A stretch of 64,000 nucleotides of DNA from Ilyomonas sp965247435 (GTDB taxonomy: Bacteria > Bacteroidota > Bacteroidia > Chitinophagales > Chitinophagaceae). This document shows positions 45,830 through 54,652 of this stretch, one piece after another; within the stretch, counting starts at the first letter, position 1; each line of letters begins with the position of its first letter. Location of the stretch: NCBI GenBank assembly GCA_965247435.1, contig OZ252019.1, positions 3,038,001-3,102,000 on the forward strand, written 5' to 3'. A program made the position numbers and the translations under genes. The notes below the pieces were generated by a model. It worked only from the letters and a program-made list of their open reading frames with translations. It made no database searches and was not told where the DNA came from.

Positions 45830-48800
45830 TTAAAAACCTGCCTGCACGCCAAACATGATTGTTCTTGGATTGGGGAAAGAGCCCCAGTCGAAGCCTCTTG
45901 AAAACAAGCCGTCACTGATAAAATCCGGATCGTAGCCTTTGTATTTGCTGATCGTAAACAGGTTTTGACCCGAAGCATAAATTCTGAAACTCTTAATAAT
46001 TTTTGTGCTGTTTAAAACGGTTGCAGGAATTGTATAACCAATTTGCGCGTTCTGCAGCTTTACGTAAGAACCGCTTTCCACAAACCGGGTAGAGAACCTG
46101 CCATTCTGGTTTGGATCGTAAATCACAGGTCTCGGTACATCGGTATTGGTGTTGGCAGGTGTCCAGTAATTCAGCTCATCTATATGATGGTTGGTATATT
46201 GACCGGCCATCAGGTCTCTGTAAACACCGTTAAAGACTTTATTGCCCGCACTACCCTGAAAGAAGAAAGAGAAATCGAAGTTTTTATAGGAGGCATCAAA
46301 ATTAAAACCATAGTAAATATTAGGAACCGCATTGCCCAAATAGATACGGTCGTCATCCGTAATTTGTCCATCCGGCTTGCCGGTTAGCTTACCGCTGGCA
46401 TCTTTACCATTAATGTCTTTAAACTTAACATCCCCCGGCGCTGCACCGGTTTGTGTGGCATGCCCGGAAACGTCTGCCGCATCCTGAAATATACCTTCTG
46501 TTACAAAGCCAAACAACTGGCCAACCGGCTGTCCAACTTCTGTTTTGCTGCCTACGCCATATATCGGGTTATTTGTTCCGCCTAATGCCAATACTTTATT
46601 TTTCAACGTATTCATATTGGCATTGATATTATACTGAAAAGTTCCTTTTGTATGATGATACCCCAGCGTAAATTCTATGCCTTCGTTTCTTACAGAAGCA
46701 GCATTGCTAACTACAGAATTGGGTGTTGCCCCGCCTGTAGAACCTACTGATAATGGAATAGGCACCGCTACCAGTATATCTTTGGAAGTATTAACGAAAT
46801 ACTCGGCGGTAAACTGCAGGCTGTTATTCAACAAACCTAAATCAAGTGCAATATCAGACGTTACTTTTTGCTCCCATTTAATACTTGGATCAACGGAGAA
46901 AGTGGAAGTAGTTCCGGGTGCTAATACCGGCGTTGCGCCGAATAAATAACTGGCGTTTGAGTTTACATACGGCTGGTACAAATAGCTTCCAATGTTTTGA
47001 TTTCCTAAACTGCCGTAGCCACCGCGGATCTTCATACTGCTGATGGCTTTGGGAAGGGCAAAAAAATGTTCATTCGATACATTCCAGGCACCGGATACCG
47101 AACCGAAATTACCAAACCTGTTAGCCGGGCTAAACCTTGAAGAACCGTCTCTCCTGAAATTAGCGGTGATTAAATAGCGGTCGCCGAAGTTATAGTTTAC
47201 TCTTCCTAAATAAGAAATGAGCGTTCCGGTTTCTAAATACGAGTTAACTGATTTGGGATAAGCGCTGCTTGCGGCTGCAAACGTATAAAAATATGGCTTC
47301 GTAAATCCTTGCGCAGAAGTAAAGGTATTGGAGTAATCGTCTTTTGTGTAAGACGTACCCGCCAATGCATCTATAGTGCTTTTGCCAAACACCAGTTTAT
47401 AGGTCAGCAGGTTATCAATAATAGCAGTTGTATTCAAACCCCGGCGCTCACTCATGTACGCAATATTGTTGGTATAATACCAGCCAAGATCGTACGTAGG
47501 TTCAAAGAAAAAATCGCGGTAGTTCAACTGGTCGTAGCTTATATTAATCCGGTACTTTAAGTTCTTTATTAATTCCAGCTCGCCCCAGCCATTCGCCAGC
47601 ATTCTGTACCGGTCGGAGTAATCGGTTATCAAAGCGTTCATACCAATCGGGTTGATAACAATCGCCTTTTGAATGGTATTATCCGTACCGCCGTAGCCGC
47701 CTTCTCTTGCAGAGTCGTACACCGGCATGGTTGGTATATCTATCAGCAAATTGGTAACGGCATTACCAACCGCGGGGTGCAGGTGCGGATAAGTATTATT
47801 TATCCGGTGCGAGTTGGTGTAAGAAAACTTTGCCCCGAAACTAAAAATTCCTTTCTTGCCCTGCAGGTTTGCATCGAGGGAATAACGCTTATAGTTCTGA
47901 GGCCCTTTGAGGGTAGCGGACTGGTCGAAGTAACCAAAGTTTACATTATACGTAGCGGTTTCGCCGCCGCCAGACAAGCTTAAATCGTGGTTTTGAATAT
48001 TACCGGTTTTGAAATCTTCTTGTTGCCAGTCGGTATTTACGTTACTGATAAACTGAGGACTACCCGGATCGTTGCCCGGCGCCACCTGCAGACCAGCATT
48101 GAGTTCCGCAGCACTGGTAATTTTCTGGTATTGTTCCCGGTTGGTAAGCGGAATTTTTTTAGCGATATTCTGAAAGCCGTAATAACCACTGTAATTCACC
48201 CGCAAAGCGCCGGCCTTTCCTTTTTTGGTAGTAATAATAATGATACCGTTTGCTGCTCTGGAACCATAGATGGCGCCTGCTGTAGCATCCTTCAATACCT
48301 GTATGCTTTCTATATCGTTAGGCGAAAAATCGTAAGCGCCGTTCGCAGGGTTTACGATTACGCCATCCACCACATATACCGGGTTATTATTGCCAAATGT
48401 ACTGATGCCCCTGATTTTTACATTCACTATGGCGCCCGGCTCGCCGGAGCCCTGCACGCTCACGCCGGCTACCTGGCCCTGGAGCATTTTCGCAACATCG
48501 TAAGTAGCCGTTTTTTTAGCATCCTGCACGTTTACCACCGCAACCGAACCGGAAATATCCCGCCGGCGCTGTGTGCCGTACCCCACCACTACCACATCGT
48601 TGAGCGAGTTGACGCTGGTTCGCAGGGAAATGCTAACATTGGCATCTGAACCAACAGTAAATTGTTCATTGTTAAACCCAATTGCCGATACGGTAAGCAC
48701 ATCGCCGGCTTTAGCTGCAATTGTAAATGCCCCTTCATTGCCGGTAATAGCTTTAGCTTTTGAACCTTGTACCGATACGGTAGCGCCTGCAACGGTGCCG

Positions 48801-48937
48801 CCGGCAGAATCTCTTACAACTCCACTCACAGTAGCGGTTTGCGCATATAGCTGATAAGATGAAAAGAAAAGAAAACACAATAGCAATCTCTCAAGAACAA
48901 TCGTTGTTGTCCTTCGTTGGTGGCGAAGCAGTCGCAT
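45830..48937 (-). CDS. SusC/RagA-family TonB-dependent outer-membrane transporter
   Basis: 1035 residues. A signal peptide (1 to about 33, ending LYAQ) is followed by a carboxypeptidase-D regulatory-like domain (about 34-115, SGVVRDSAGGTVAGATVSVQG), then the TonB plug (SLNDVVVVGYGTQRRRDISGSV to SNRAANGIIIITTKKG) and a 22-strand barrel ending FGVQAGF. It imports oligosaccharides, powered by TonB-ExbBD. Length is typical. Two copies of the candidate AraR operator stand 131-153 and 189-211 bp before the ATG. Confidence 0.96.
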   Translation of the reverse strand: MRLLRHQRRTTTIVLERLLLCFLFFSSYQLYAQTATVSGVVRDSAGGTVAGATVSVQGSKAKAITGNEGAFTIAAKAGDVLTVSAIGFNNEQFTVGSDANVSISLRTSVNSLNDVVVVGYGTQRRRDISGSVAVVNVQDAKKTATYDVAKMLQGQVAGVSVQGSGEPGAIVNVKIRGISTFGNNNPVYVVDGVIVNPANGAYDFSPNDIESIQVLKDATAGAIYGSRAANGIIIITTKKGKAGALRVNYSGYYGFQNIAKKIPLTNREQYQKITSAAELNAGLQVAPGNDPGSPQFISNVNTDWQQEDFKTGNIQNHDLSLSGGGETATYNVNFGYFDQSATLKGPQNYKRYSLDANLQGKKGIFSFGAKFSYTNSHRINNTYPHLHPAVGNAVTNLLIDIPTMPVYDSAREGGYGGTDNTIQKAIVINPIGMNALITDYSDRYRMLANGWGELELIKNLKYRINISYDQLNYRDFFFEPTYDLGWYYTNNIAYMSERRGLNTTAIIDNLLTYKLVFGKSTIDALAGTSYTKDDYSNTFTSAQGFTKPYFYTFAAASSAYPKSVNSYLETGTLISYLGRVNYNFGDRYLITANFRRDGSSRFSPANRFGNFGSVSGAWNVSNEHFFALPKAISSMKIRGGYGSLGNQNIGSYLYQPYVNSNASYLFGATPVLAPGTTSTFSVDPSIKWEQKVTSDIALDLGLLNNSLQFTAEYFVNTSKDILVAVPIPLSVGSTGGATPNSVVSNAASVRNEGIEFTLGYHHTKGTFQYNINANMNTLKNKVLALGGTNNPIYGVGSKTEVGQPVGQLFGFVTEGIFQDAADVSGHATQTGAAPGDVKFKDINGKDASGKLTGKPDGQITDDDRIYLGNAVPNIYYGFNFDASYKNFDFSFFFQGSAGNKVFNGVYRDLMAGQYTNHHIDELNYWTPANTNTDVPRPVIYDPNQNGRFSTRFVESGSYVKLQNAQIGYTIPATVLNSTKIIKSFRIYASGQNLFTISKYKGYDPDFISDGLFSRGFDWGSFPNPRTIMFGVQAGF

Positions 48938-49067
48938 AATTTCAAAATTTGGTTTTAAGAAAATAGGTGCTACACTTAATCATCAATACTCAATGACAAG
49001 CTTTCGTTGTTAGTTAAACACTACATAAATAATTCAAGCAAAACAATCAAAAAATAAAAAAAGATTA

Positions 49068-49090
49068 ATAAGTGTAGATTTTACAATTAT
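49068..49090. promoter_or_regulatory. Candidate AraR operator 1 upstream of susC
   Basis: ATAAGTGT-AGATTTT-ACAATTAT. Both arms equal those of the araB site; only the spacer differs. Confidence 0.6.
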
Positions 49091-49125
49091 AAAATTAGGA
49101 GTAACAAACATGCCAACCAAAAAAG

Positions 49126-49148
49126 ATAAGTGTCTTTTTTACATTTAT
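49126..49148. promoter_or_regulatory. Candidate AraR operator 2 upstream of susC
   Basis: ATAAGTGT-CTTTTTT-ACATTTAT. Same left arm, one change in the right arm, 58 bp from operator 1. Confidence 0.55.
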
Positions 49149-49336
49149 TTAATCATCATGTTTAGAACAAAGAATTATGAACGGGTATTGAAGCGCCTTT
49201 TGCGGTATGCCGTACTGTTGATATTGGTAAATTTTGCGTTACGGTTTTCTTTAAGCACTCCTTTAATTTTTATAGGGAGCGAATAAATACTTTGTGTTCC
49301 GGTATAGAATACTTAGTATATATTCTTAAAGCCGGA

Positions 49337-51124
49337 TTATTTTTTTCCTGCTGTTAACCGGTAAACCTTACCCGAATGCGCAGGCAACGCTTCCTCCAAT
49401 TTGTTTTCATAATTACCTTTTACTTCATCGGTCCAATAGTCGGTTACACGATACATCTTTGATAACGGCACGCTGAATTTTTTTTGCTTATCCTCTTTGT
49501 TTAACAGGATAAGAAAAGTAGCGCCGGGCTTATATATCCAGCCAATATCCAGTGTATTGCTGAACCGGGCAGCCGTTGCAACAGAAGGCACCAGCTTTTT
49601 TAAAACAGCTAATCGTTTCGGCGTTATTTTAGTCAGGTCATCGCCGCTCAACGCCATCCCACCGGTGGCGAATAACAGCGAGGCATGATACATAAATTCA
49701 TTGTTGGGCAAGTTGCCGGTTAGCAGGATACAATCCGGATCATTCCACCATAGCTTTCCGTTTTGCCAGGCACGCAACAGGTTTTCCTCCCCGGTATGCG
49801 TAAAGCTACTCCAGCTACGCTCTATGTCATTGGAACTGCGCGAACCGTTTATTAAACCCAGCGACGGCCACAACGGATGGTTACAACCCAGCAGAAAAGC
49901 ATTACCCGCACCACGCCGCACCGCTTCCATACCACTGCGGTAAGCCGTAACGCGCGTAGCAGTGGTATCGTAAAAAACGCCGCCCTGGATGGCGCCCCAA
50001 TAATTGGCATCGAGCTTAAAGTAGGAGCAGCCCCATTCTGTTGACATTATTTTAAAAACGCTTGCCAGGTGCCGTTGCACCGCAGGATTGGTACCGTCCA
50101 GTACATACCACGGCGCGAGCCGCCAGCCGCCAAAGCCAACCTTATCACTTCGCAGAGGCTTACCTGTTGAATCTTTAACGAGCCAGCCGGGATGCTCTTT
50201 ATAAACGGCAGAGCCGCTGTCGCAGATAAACGGCGCTACCCAGATAGCGGGCTCAAAACCGGCTGCTTTTATCCCTTGCAGCACTGCTTTGATATTGCCG
50301 CCAAACGATTTGCCGGTCGCCAGCCAGTCGCCCATGTGCGGCTGGTAACCATCGTCCAGTTGTATATATTTTAATTGCGGAATATGCTGTTTAATATATG
50401 CAAGATTATCGGTGATGTTTTTTGCCGTAACATCCGGGCCAAAGCAGTACCACGAACACCAGCCTGCCGGAATGGGTGTATGGGCCATCGGATGAAAATG
50501 ACTGATGCGCTGCGCGAACCTCGCAGTAAGTTCATTTACATCGTTTCCTTCTAATAAAGAAAACTCTTCGAGCCGGATGGAAGCGCCCTTTTTTAATAAC
50601 GTGTTATCCATGCCCATTACCACTTTAACGGTATCAGCGCTCAGGTAAAACTTACCGATGAAACGAAAAGAAGAGTTGAAACCCATTAACGTTTCCTGCC
50701 CTGCATCGCCATGCAGTATAAGCATATTGTAAACGACTTTATAGCCATCCGGCTGCGGCAACCGGTAATGCCTGCTATCATCGTATCCGCCGATGATTTT
50801 AGGTTCGGATAAAGTACCGTTGTATTGACTCAGCATCTGGAAACCTTCTGCATAAAAAGATGTGTTTATATTAAACAGGCGCGCTGCCTGCATCAGGATC
50901 ACTTCCTTAATCCGCACATCCGTTATTCCTTTGTTTTGCAATGTAGTTGTACAAAAGGCGCCGCTCCATTTTCGTGTTATGGCTATCGTATTTGATACAG
51001 AACCATCCTGTAAAATAACGGTGGAGCTACTATTCTTTATTGCCGAGAGCACTGCTTGCTGCGCGATGCCTGAAGAGCTGCAAAGACACAAGAAGATCAG
51101 AGAATATATAATCTTGAGTAGCAT
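49337..51124 (-). CDS. GH36-type alpha-galactosidase, secreted
   Basis: 595 residues with a signal peptide ending near GIAQ (about 21). A beta-rich N-terminal domain (about 22-215) precedes a clan-D barrel: WCSWYCFGPDVT, IQLDDGYQPHMGDW, nucleophile Asp372 (YFKLDANYWG) and acid/base Asp433 (SRSSNDIERSW). It removes terminal alpha-galactose; some clan-D relatives take beta-L-arabinopyranose, which would fit an arabinose-rich substrate. It is the last gene of the second locus, 325 bp after the DUF1080 gene. Confidence 0.85.
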   Translation of the reverse strand: MLLKIIYSLIFLCLCSSSGIAQQAVLSAIKNSSSTVILQDGSVSNTIAITRKWSGAFCTTTLQNKGITDVRIKEVILMQAARLFNINTSFYAEGFQMLSQYNGTLSEPKIIGGYDDSRHYRLPQPDGYKVVYNMLILHGDAGQETLMGFNSSFRFIGKFYLSADTVKVVMGMDNTLLKKGASIRLEEFSLLEGNDVNELTARFAQRISHFHPMAHTPIPAGWCSWYCFGPDVTAKNITDNLAYIKQHIPQLKYIQLDDGYQPHMGDWLATGKSFGGNIKAVLQGIKAAGFEPAIWVAPFICDSGSAVYKEHPGWLVKDSTGKPLRSDKVGFGGWRLAPWYVLDGTNPAVQRHLASVFKIMSTEWGCSYFKLDANYWGAIQGGVFYDTTATRVTAYRSGMEAVRRGAGNAFLLGCNHPLWPSLGLINGSRSSNDIERSWSSFTHTGEENLLRAWQNGKLWWNDPDCILLTGNLPNNEFMYHASLLFATGGMALSGDDLTKITPKRLAVLKKLVPSVATAARFSNTLDIGWIYKPGATFLILLNKEDKQKKFSVPLSKMYRVTDYWTDEVKGNYENKLEEALPAHSGKVYRLTAGKK

Positions 51125-51449
51125 GTTTTTAAGCTTAAGTTATTTGTTAAAATTACCTGTCTTTTAATGCTTATTAATGATTGCTCATCGTTCTTTTTTT
51201 GTGGAAAGCGTAGAACGAAAAAACGCGGCATGAAACGATATACAACGTGTTTTCCTGCAATGCCTTGATGTAGCTTTTGTACTACTGTGAACTCAGCAGT
51301 AATATTATAATAAAGCAAAAAACGATGCTACTTTAAGTCTGTTTAATTTCGACATTGTACTTATAGTATTGAACTCTTTGTTTATCAGCCGAAGGTCTGC
51401 TCACTTTACAACAACATAACAGGCTTTTTACTAAGCATGAAAATGCTTG
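51125..51449. other. Intergenic region before the GH36 gene
   Basis: AT-rich with no gene. A small hairpin AAGCAT-GAAA-ATGCTT (51433-51448) follows the DUF1080 stop directly. The length suggests that GH36 may have its own promoter, but no exact TAnnTTTG box is visible on the minus strand. Confidence 0.4.
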
Positions 51450-52139
51450 CTATAGTTCCCGCAGGTACAATGTCTTAACATCTATTGTTGTATGCTTGTC
51501 GCCATGGCAAAGCTGGAAGCCGATTGCGCCATCACTAAAACCGGCGGTATGAATGGTATCAATCGTTTTAACGCCGTTCAGCCATGCCGTTATATGGTGG
51601 TCTTTCGCTATGATGTAATAATGATTCCAGTCGTTTGCTTTTACCAGTTTATCGGCAAGTGCTTCAGGATACTGCTGCACCATACCGGCTCTTTTTTCTT
51701 CCCATAAACACCCCCAGTACCCCGGCCCCATATCTACCTGGTAGCCGGGCACGCTGTCTGTATCAGCAGGATGAATGCGGATGCATACGCCGGAGTTGGC
51801 TTCCCTACCGGTCATGCGTATTACCACATTCAGTTCAAAATTTTTATACACCTTTTTGGTATAGGCGTAATTGTGAAGCGGACCGCCGTTATAGTCGCCG
51901 TGCAACACACCGCTTTCCAGCGCCCAGTAAGGCTTTGCAGCAGTCCAGCCATTTAAATCGGGAAGTAGATTTATCCAATTTTTACCAAGGGGTTTATCAT
52001 TTTCCAGGCTACCTGGCTTTGGCAGTGTATGGACGAAGGAAGTTGTGCCATCACTGTGGGATGAATGCGTATTTCTGCAACTGCTGATTGTTAGGATAAT
52101 AGCAGCAGACAAAGCAAAGTAAGACAGGTATATTTTCAT
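51450..52139 (-). CDS. DUF1080 (3-keto-glucoside hydrolase-like) lipoprotein
   Basis: 229 residues from the ATG at 52139 (MKIYLSYFALSA). Lipobox TISSC (lipid Cys near 21). One concanavalin-like DUF1080/PF06439 domain: FELNVVIRMTGREANSGVCIRI, YQVDMGPGYWGCLWEE, WNHYYIIAKDHHITAWLNGVKTIDT. Some relatives hydrolyse 3-keto-glycosides and others may bind glycans. Here it could help process or bind released oligosaccharides; the substrate is unknown. Confidence 0.82.
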   Translation of the reverse strand: MKIYLSYFALSAAIILTISSCRNTHSSHSDGTTSFVHTLPKPGSLENDKPLGKNWINLLPDLNGWTAAKPYWALESGVLHGDYNGGPLHNYAYTKKVYKNFELNVVIRMTGREANSGVCIRIHPADTDSVPGYQVDMGPGYWGCLWEEKRAGMVQQYPEALADKLVKANDWNHYYIIAKDHHITAWLNGVKTIDTIHTAGFSDGAIGFQLCHGDKHTTIDVKTLYLREL

Positions 52140-52279
52140 ACGGAAAGTTTTAAAATAGCCAACGCTTTGCACTTTTAGAAAAAATTTCCAGACAATAGAT
52201 CAAACGCCGCTAAAAGATACACCCCCCGGTAATATAAGTATCGAAGGCGGCGCTTTATACGGGTTGCGCTTTTTATTTC

Positions 52280-53050
52280 CTACCTGATGAATCTTACTTT
52301 TTTGCCTACCTGCCGCAACCACTCTACTGCCATCAGCTCGTGCCCTGCCGGCATCGGGTGAATGCCATCCCAGATCCAATAGTCTGCCGGCGCCTTTGAT
52401 AAAGCCTTATTAAAAGCGTCCTGGAAATTTATAGTAACGGCATCATATTCGTCGCCCAGTTTTCTTACGATTTCGCCCCGTTTGGCAACTTCTGCTGCAT
52501 AGTCATTCCATTGGTCTTTTACTTTGCCTACGGGCAAAACAAAAGGCTCGCAAAGCACCAACTGAATACGAGGCAGGCGCTGTTTTGTTTGTTGCAGCAG
52601 CGACCGGTAGTTTATTTCAAATTGATCGCTGGTAAAATGGTTATTGCCATTTATAAAATCAGCAGTATCATTAATGCCGATTAGTATGCTAAGCAAATCA
52701 GGTTGCAAATCAAGTGTATCCTGCTGCCAGCGGGCGGTTAAATCAACCAGTGTATTACCGCTGATACCGCGGTTAAAAAAGTGAAAATCTTTTTGGGGGA
52801 AATCATACCACAGCTTGCTTGCAATAATATACTGGTAGCCGTGACCTATCACATGATTCCAATCGGCATTACGGCTTCTGTTGCCATCTGTGATAGAATC
52901 GCCCTGAAACAAAAAAGTAAAATGATTGCCTTCCTCGTTACGCTTGCGGTCCGCTGCATAGAGCGTATGCGGCAGCGCAGTTGCCAAAGCGCCTAAGGCG
53001 GTGATACTCGTTACAAATTTTCTTCTTGCAATTAGTTGTTTATAAGACAT
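52280..53050 (-). CDS. SGNH/GDSL hydrolase with possible Tat signal
   Basis: 256 residues from the ATG at 53050. The N-terminus ARRKFVTSITALGALATALPHTLYAA has a twin-arginine followed by a hydrophobic run, consistent with Tat export. SGNH blocks: GDSITDG (catalytic Ser), GISGN, GINDT and DGIHPMPAGH (catalytic Asp/His). In carbohydrate loci such enzymes usually remove acetyl groups from polysaccharides. It lies 85 bp after GH27 and 140 bp before DUF1080 in the transcription direction. Confidence 0.88.
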   Translation of the reverse strand: MSYKQLIARRKFVTSITALGALATALPHTLYAADRKRNEEGNHFTFLFQGDSITDGNRSRNADWNHVIGHGYQYIIASKLWYDFPQKDFHFFNRGISGNTLVDLTARWQQDTLDLQPDLLSILIGINDTADFINGNNHFTSDQFEINYRSLLQQTKQRLPRIQLVLCEPFVLPVGKVKDQWNDYAAEVAKRGEIVRKLGDEYDAVTINFQDAFNKALSKAPADYWIWDGIHPMPAGHELMAVEWLRQVGKKVRFIR

Positions 53051-53141
53051 TGACAAGGTTTAACCAGATAAATTCAATACTGACTTCAGACCCGAAACTG
53101 CAGTTACCGGCTTTTGTTATGCAGTGTTCACTAGCGTTCTT

Positions 53142-54530
53142 CTACTTAGCGCTCAACCTCAACAACACCGAACCATGTGCATTGATACTTTGCCTGTATT
53201 GCGTGGGGAACGACCCGATATTCTGCTTCTTCCACAAGTCTCGCACCGTCACTTTTCCTTTAAGGCTAAGCGATGCAAAATCAACAGCCACCTGCTGCGC
53301 AGCATCACTAATATTAAACAGCCCGACATATATATCCTTACTGTTTGCCACACCGGAAAACCAAACCATGCTGCCGTTTTTCCTGTACAATTGCTTTGGA
53401 TTTTCCCCGTGCTGATTTACTGCCAGCACTTCTTCGTTGGTAATCAACGTTTTTTCTAATTCCCTGTTTTCGGGAAGGTTGCCGCCCAGCATCAGCGGTG
53501 AGCGATACAGGCACCAGAAGTTGATGTGCGTGTAAAGCTCGTCTTCGGTAAAGCGGCTGTAGCGCTCCGGCCCCACCGGACCACGTTTGGAGAGCTTGCC
53601 AATCTGTATCATATCGCAATCCGGCCAATGGCCGGCGCCGCCAACGCCTTCCCAGCTTTTAGCATAATCAAACATTTTCAGCACTTCTTTCCAGTTGTCC
53701 CAGAAATCATCTGCCATGCGCCACATATTGGCATACTGGCTTGCATGGGCCGCTTCTTTTACGGGCGTTTCGCCGGGTGAAAGGCTTAGTACCACCGGCC
53801 GGCCGCATTGGTCAATCGCCTTTTTATAGCCTTCAATTTCGGCCTCGCTGTAAGGGCGTGCAATGTCATCTACCTTTATAAAATCCACGTCCCAGGATGC
53901 ATACAATTTTAGAATAGAATTAAGGTATTCCTGTGCGCCCTGCTTTTGCATATCCAGGCCGTACATGTGGTTCATCCACGGGCATTTTGAGGTTGTGTCT
54001 GCAATCATATCGGCTGTTATTCCAGTGGCGCCCAGCACCGGACTTTTGCTCCAAACTGCCTGCCTTGGAATGCCGCGCATTACATGGATTCCGAATTTTA
54101 AGCCCAGCGAATGCACGTAATCACTTAATGGCTTAAAGCCTTTGCCACCAAAGGCCGACGGAAATTTTGTTGGCTGCGGCATAAGCCTTCCAAAGCTGTC
54201 CATCGTAAGCCACGGCACATACGAACCATCCTGCAACTGCATTTGAAAAGGATTGCCAATGAGGCTGCCCGGCGGGTTGTCGTACGACCATAAAAAGTCA
54301 ACCACAATATATTGCCAGCCATATTGTTTTAAATTGGTGGCTACATAATCTGCATTGGCTTTTACTTCATTTTCATGTACCGCAGAGCCGAAGCAGTTGT
54401 AGCTGTTCCAACCCATCGGCGGCGTTTGCGCAACCTGGCCGTGAGTGATGAATACGATAAGATAAAAGAATGCAAAGGCGGTTAATTTAATTAAGTTGCT
54501 ATTACTGTTGTTTGTGTCTGTCTGCGCCAC
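53142..54530 (-). CDS. GH27 alpha-galactosidase family enzyme
   Basis: 462 residues, apparently from a GTG codon at 54530, with a signal peptide at about 12-33. GH27 barrel: TPPMGWNSYNCFG, IVVDFLWSYDNPPGS, nucleophile Asp221 (DFIKVDD) and acid/base Asp274/275 (WRMADDFWD), then a C-terminal beta-sandwich. It removes alpha-galactose, or beta-L-arabinopyranose in some members; motifs alone do not decide. With GH36 it gives the locus two clan-D exo-enzymes. Confidence 0.9.
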   Translation of the reverse strand: MAQTDTNNSNSNLIKLTAFAFFYLIVFITHGQVAQTPPMGWNSYNCFGSAVHENEVKANADYVATNLKQYGWQYIVVDFLWSYDNPPGSLIGNPFQMQLQDGSYVPWLTMDSFGRLMPQPTKFPSAFGGKGFKPLSDYVHSLGLKFGIHVMRGIPRQAVWSKSPVLGATGITADMIADTTSKCPWMNHMYGLDMQKQGAQEYLNSILKLYASWDVDFIKVDDIARPYSEAEIEGYKKAIDQCGRPVVLSLSPGETPVKEAAHASQYANMWRMADDFWDNWKEVLKMFDYAKSWEGVGGAGHWPDCDMIQIGKLSKRGPVGPERYSRFTEDELYTHINFWCLYRSPLMLGGNLPENRELEKTLITNEEVLAVNQHGENPKQLYRKNGSMVWFSGVANSKDIYVGLFNISDAAQQVAVDFASLSLKGKVTVRDLWKKQNIGSFPTQYRQSINAHGSVLLRLSAK

Positions 54531-54652
54531 GATTTAAATGATTTTACTGAATTGAAAAGATACGTTTTTGTTGATTAAACTGAATGGTTGATACATGCTT
54601 AAGGAAAGTATCTTCGTCAACACCGGCATTTTAATAAAAATAGCCTGGCTTG

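Larger units (their letters stand above)
48938..49336. other. susC control region
   Basis: About 400 bp, AT-rich, without a gene. It holds two 23-bp inverted-repeat motifs (49068, 49126) and a further TACACTTA half-site (about 48971). The GH36 gene ends at 49337 in the same direction. No anti-sigma/ECF pair accompanies this susCD, in keeping with control by a soluble DNA-binding regulator. Confidence 0.6.
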
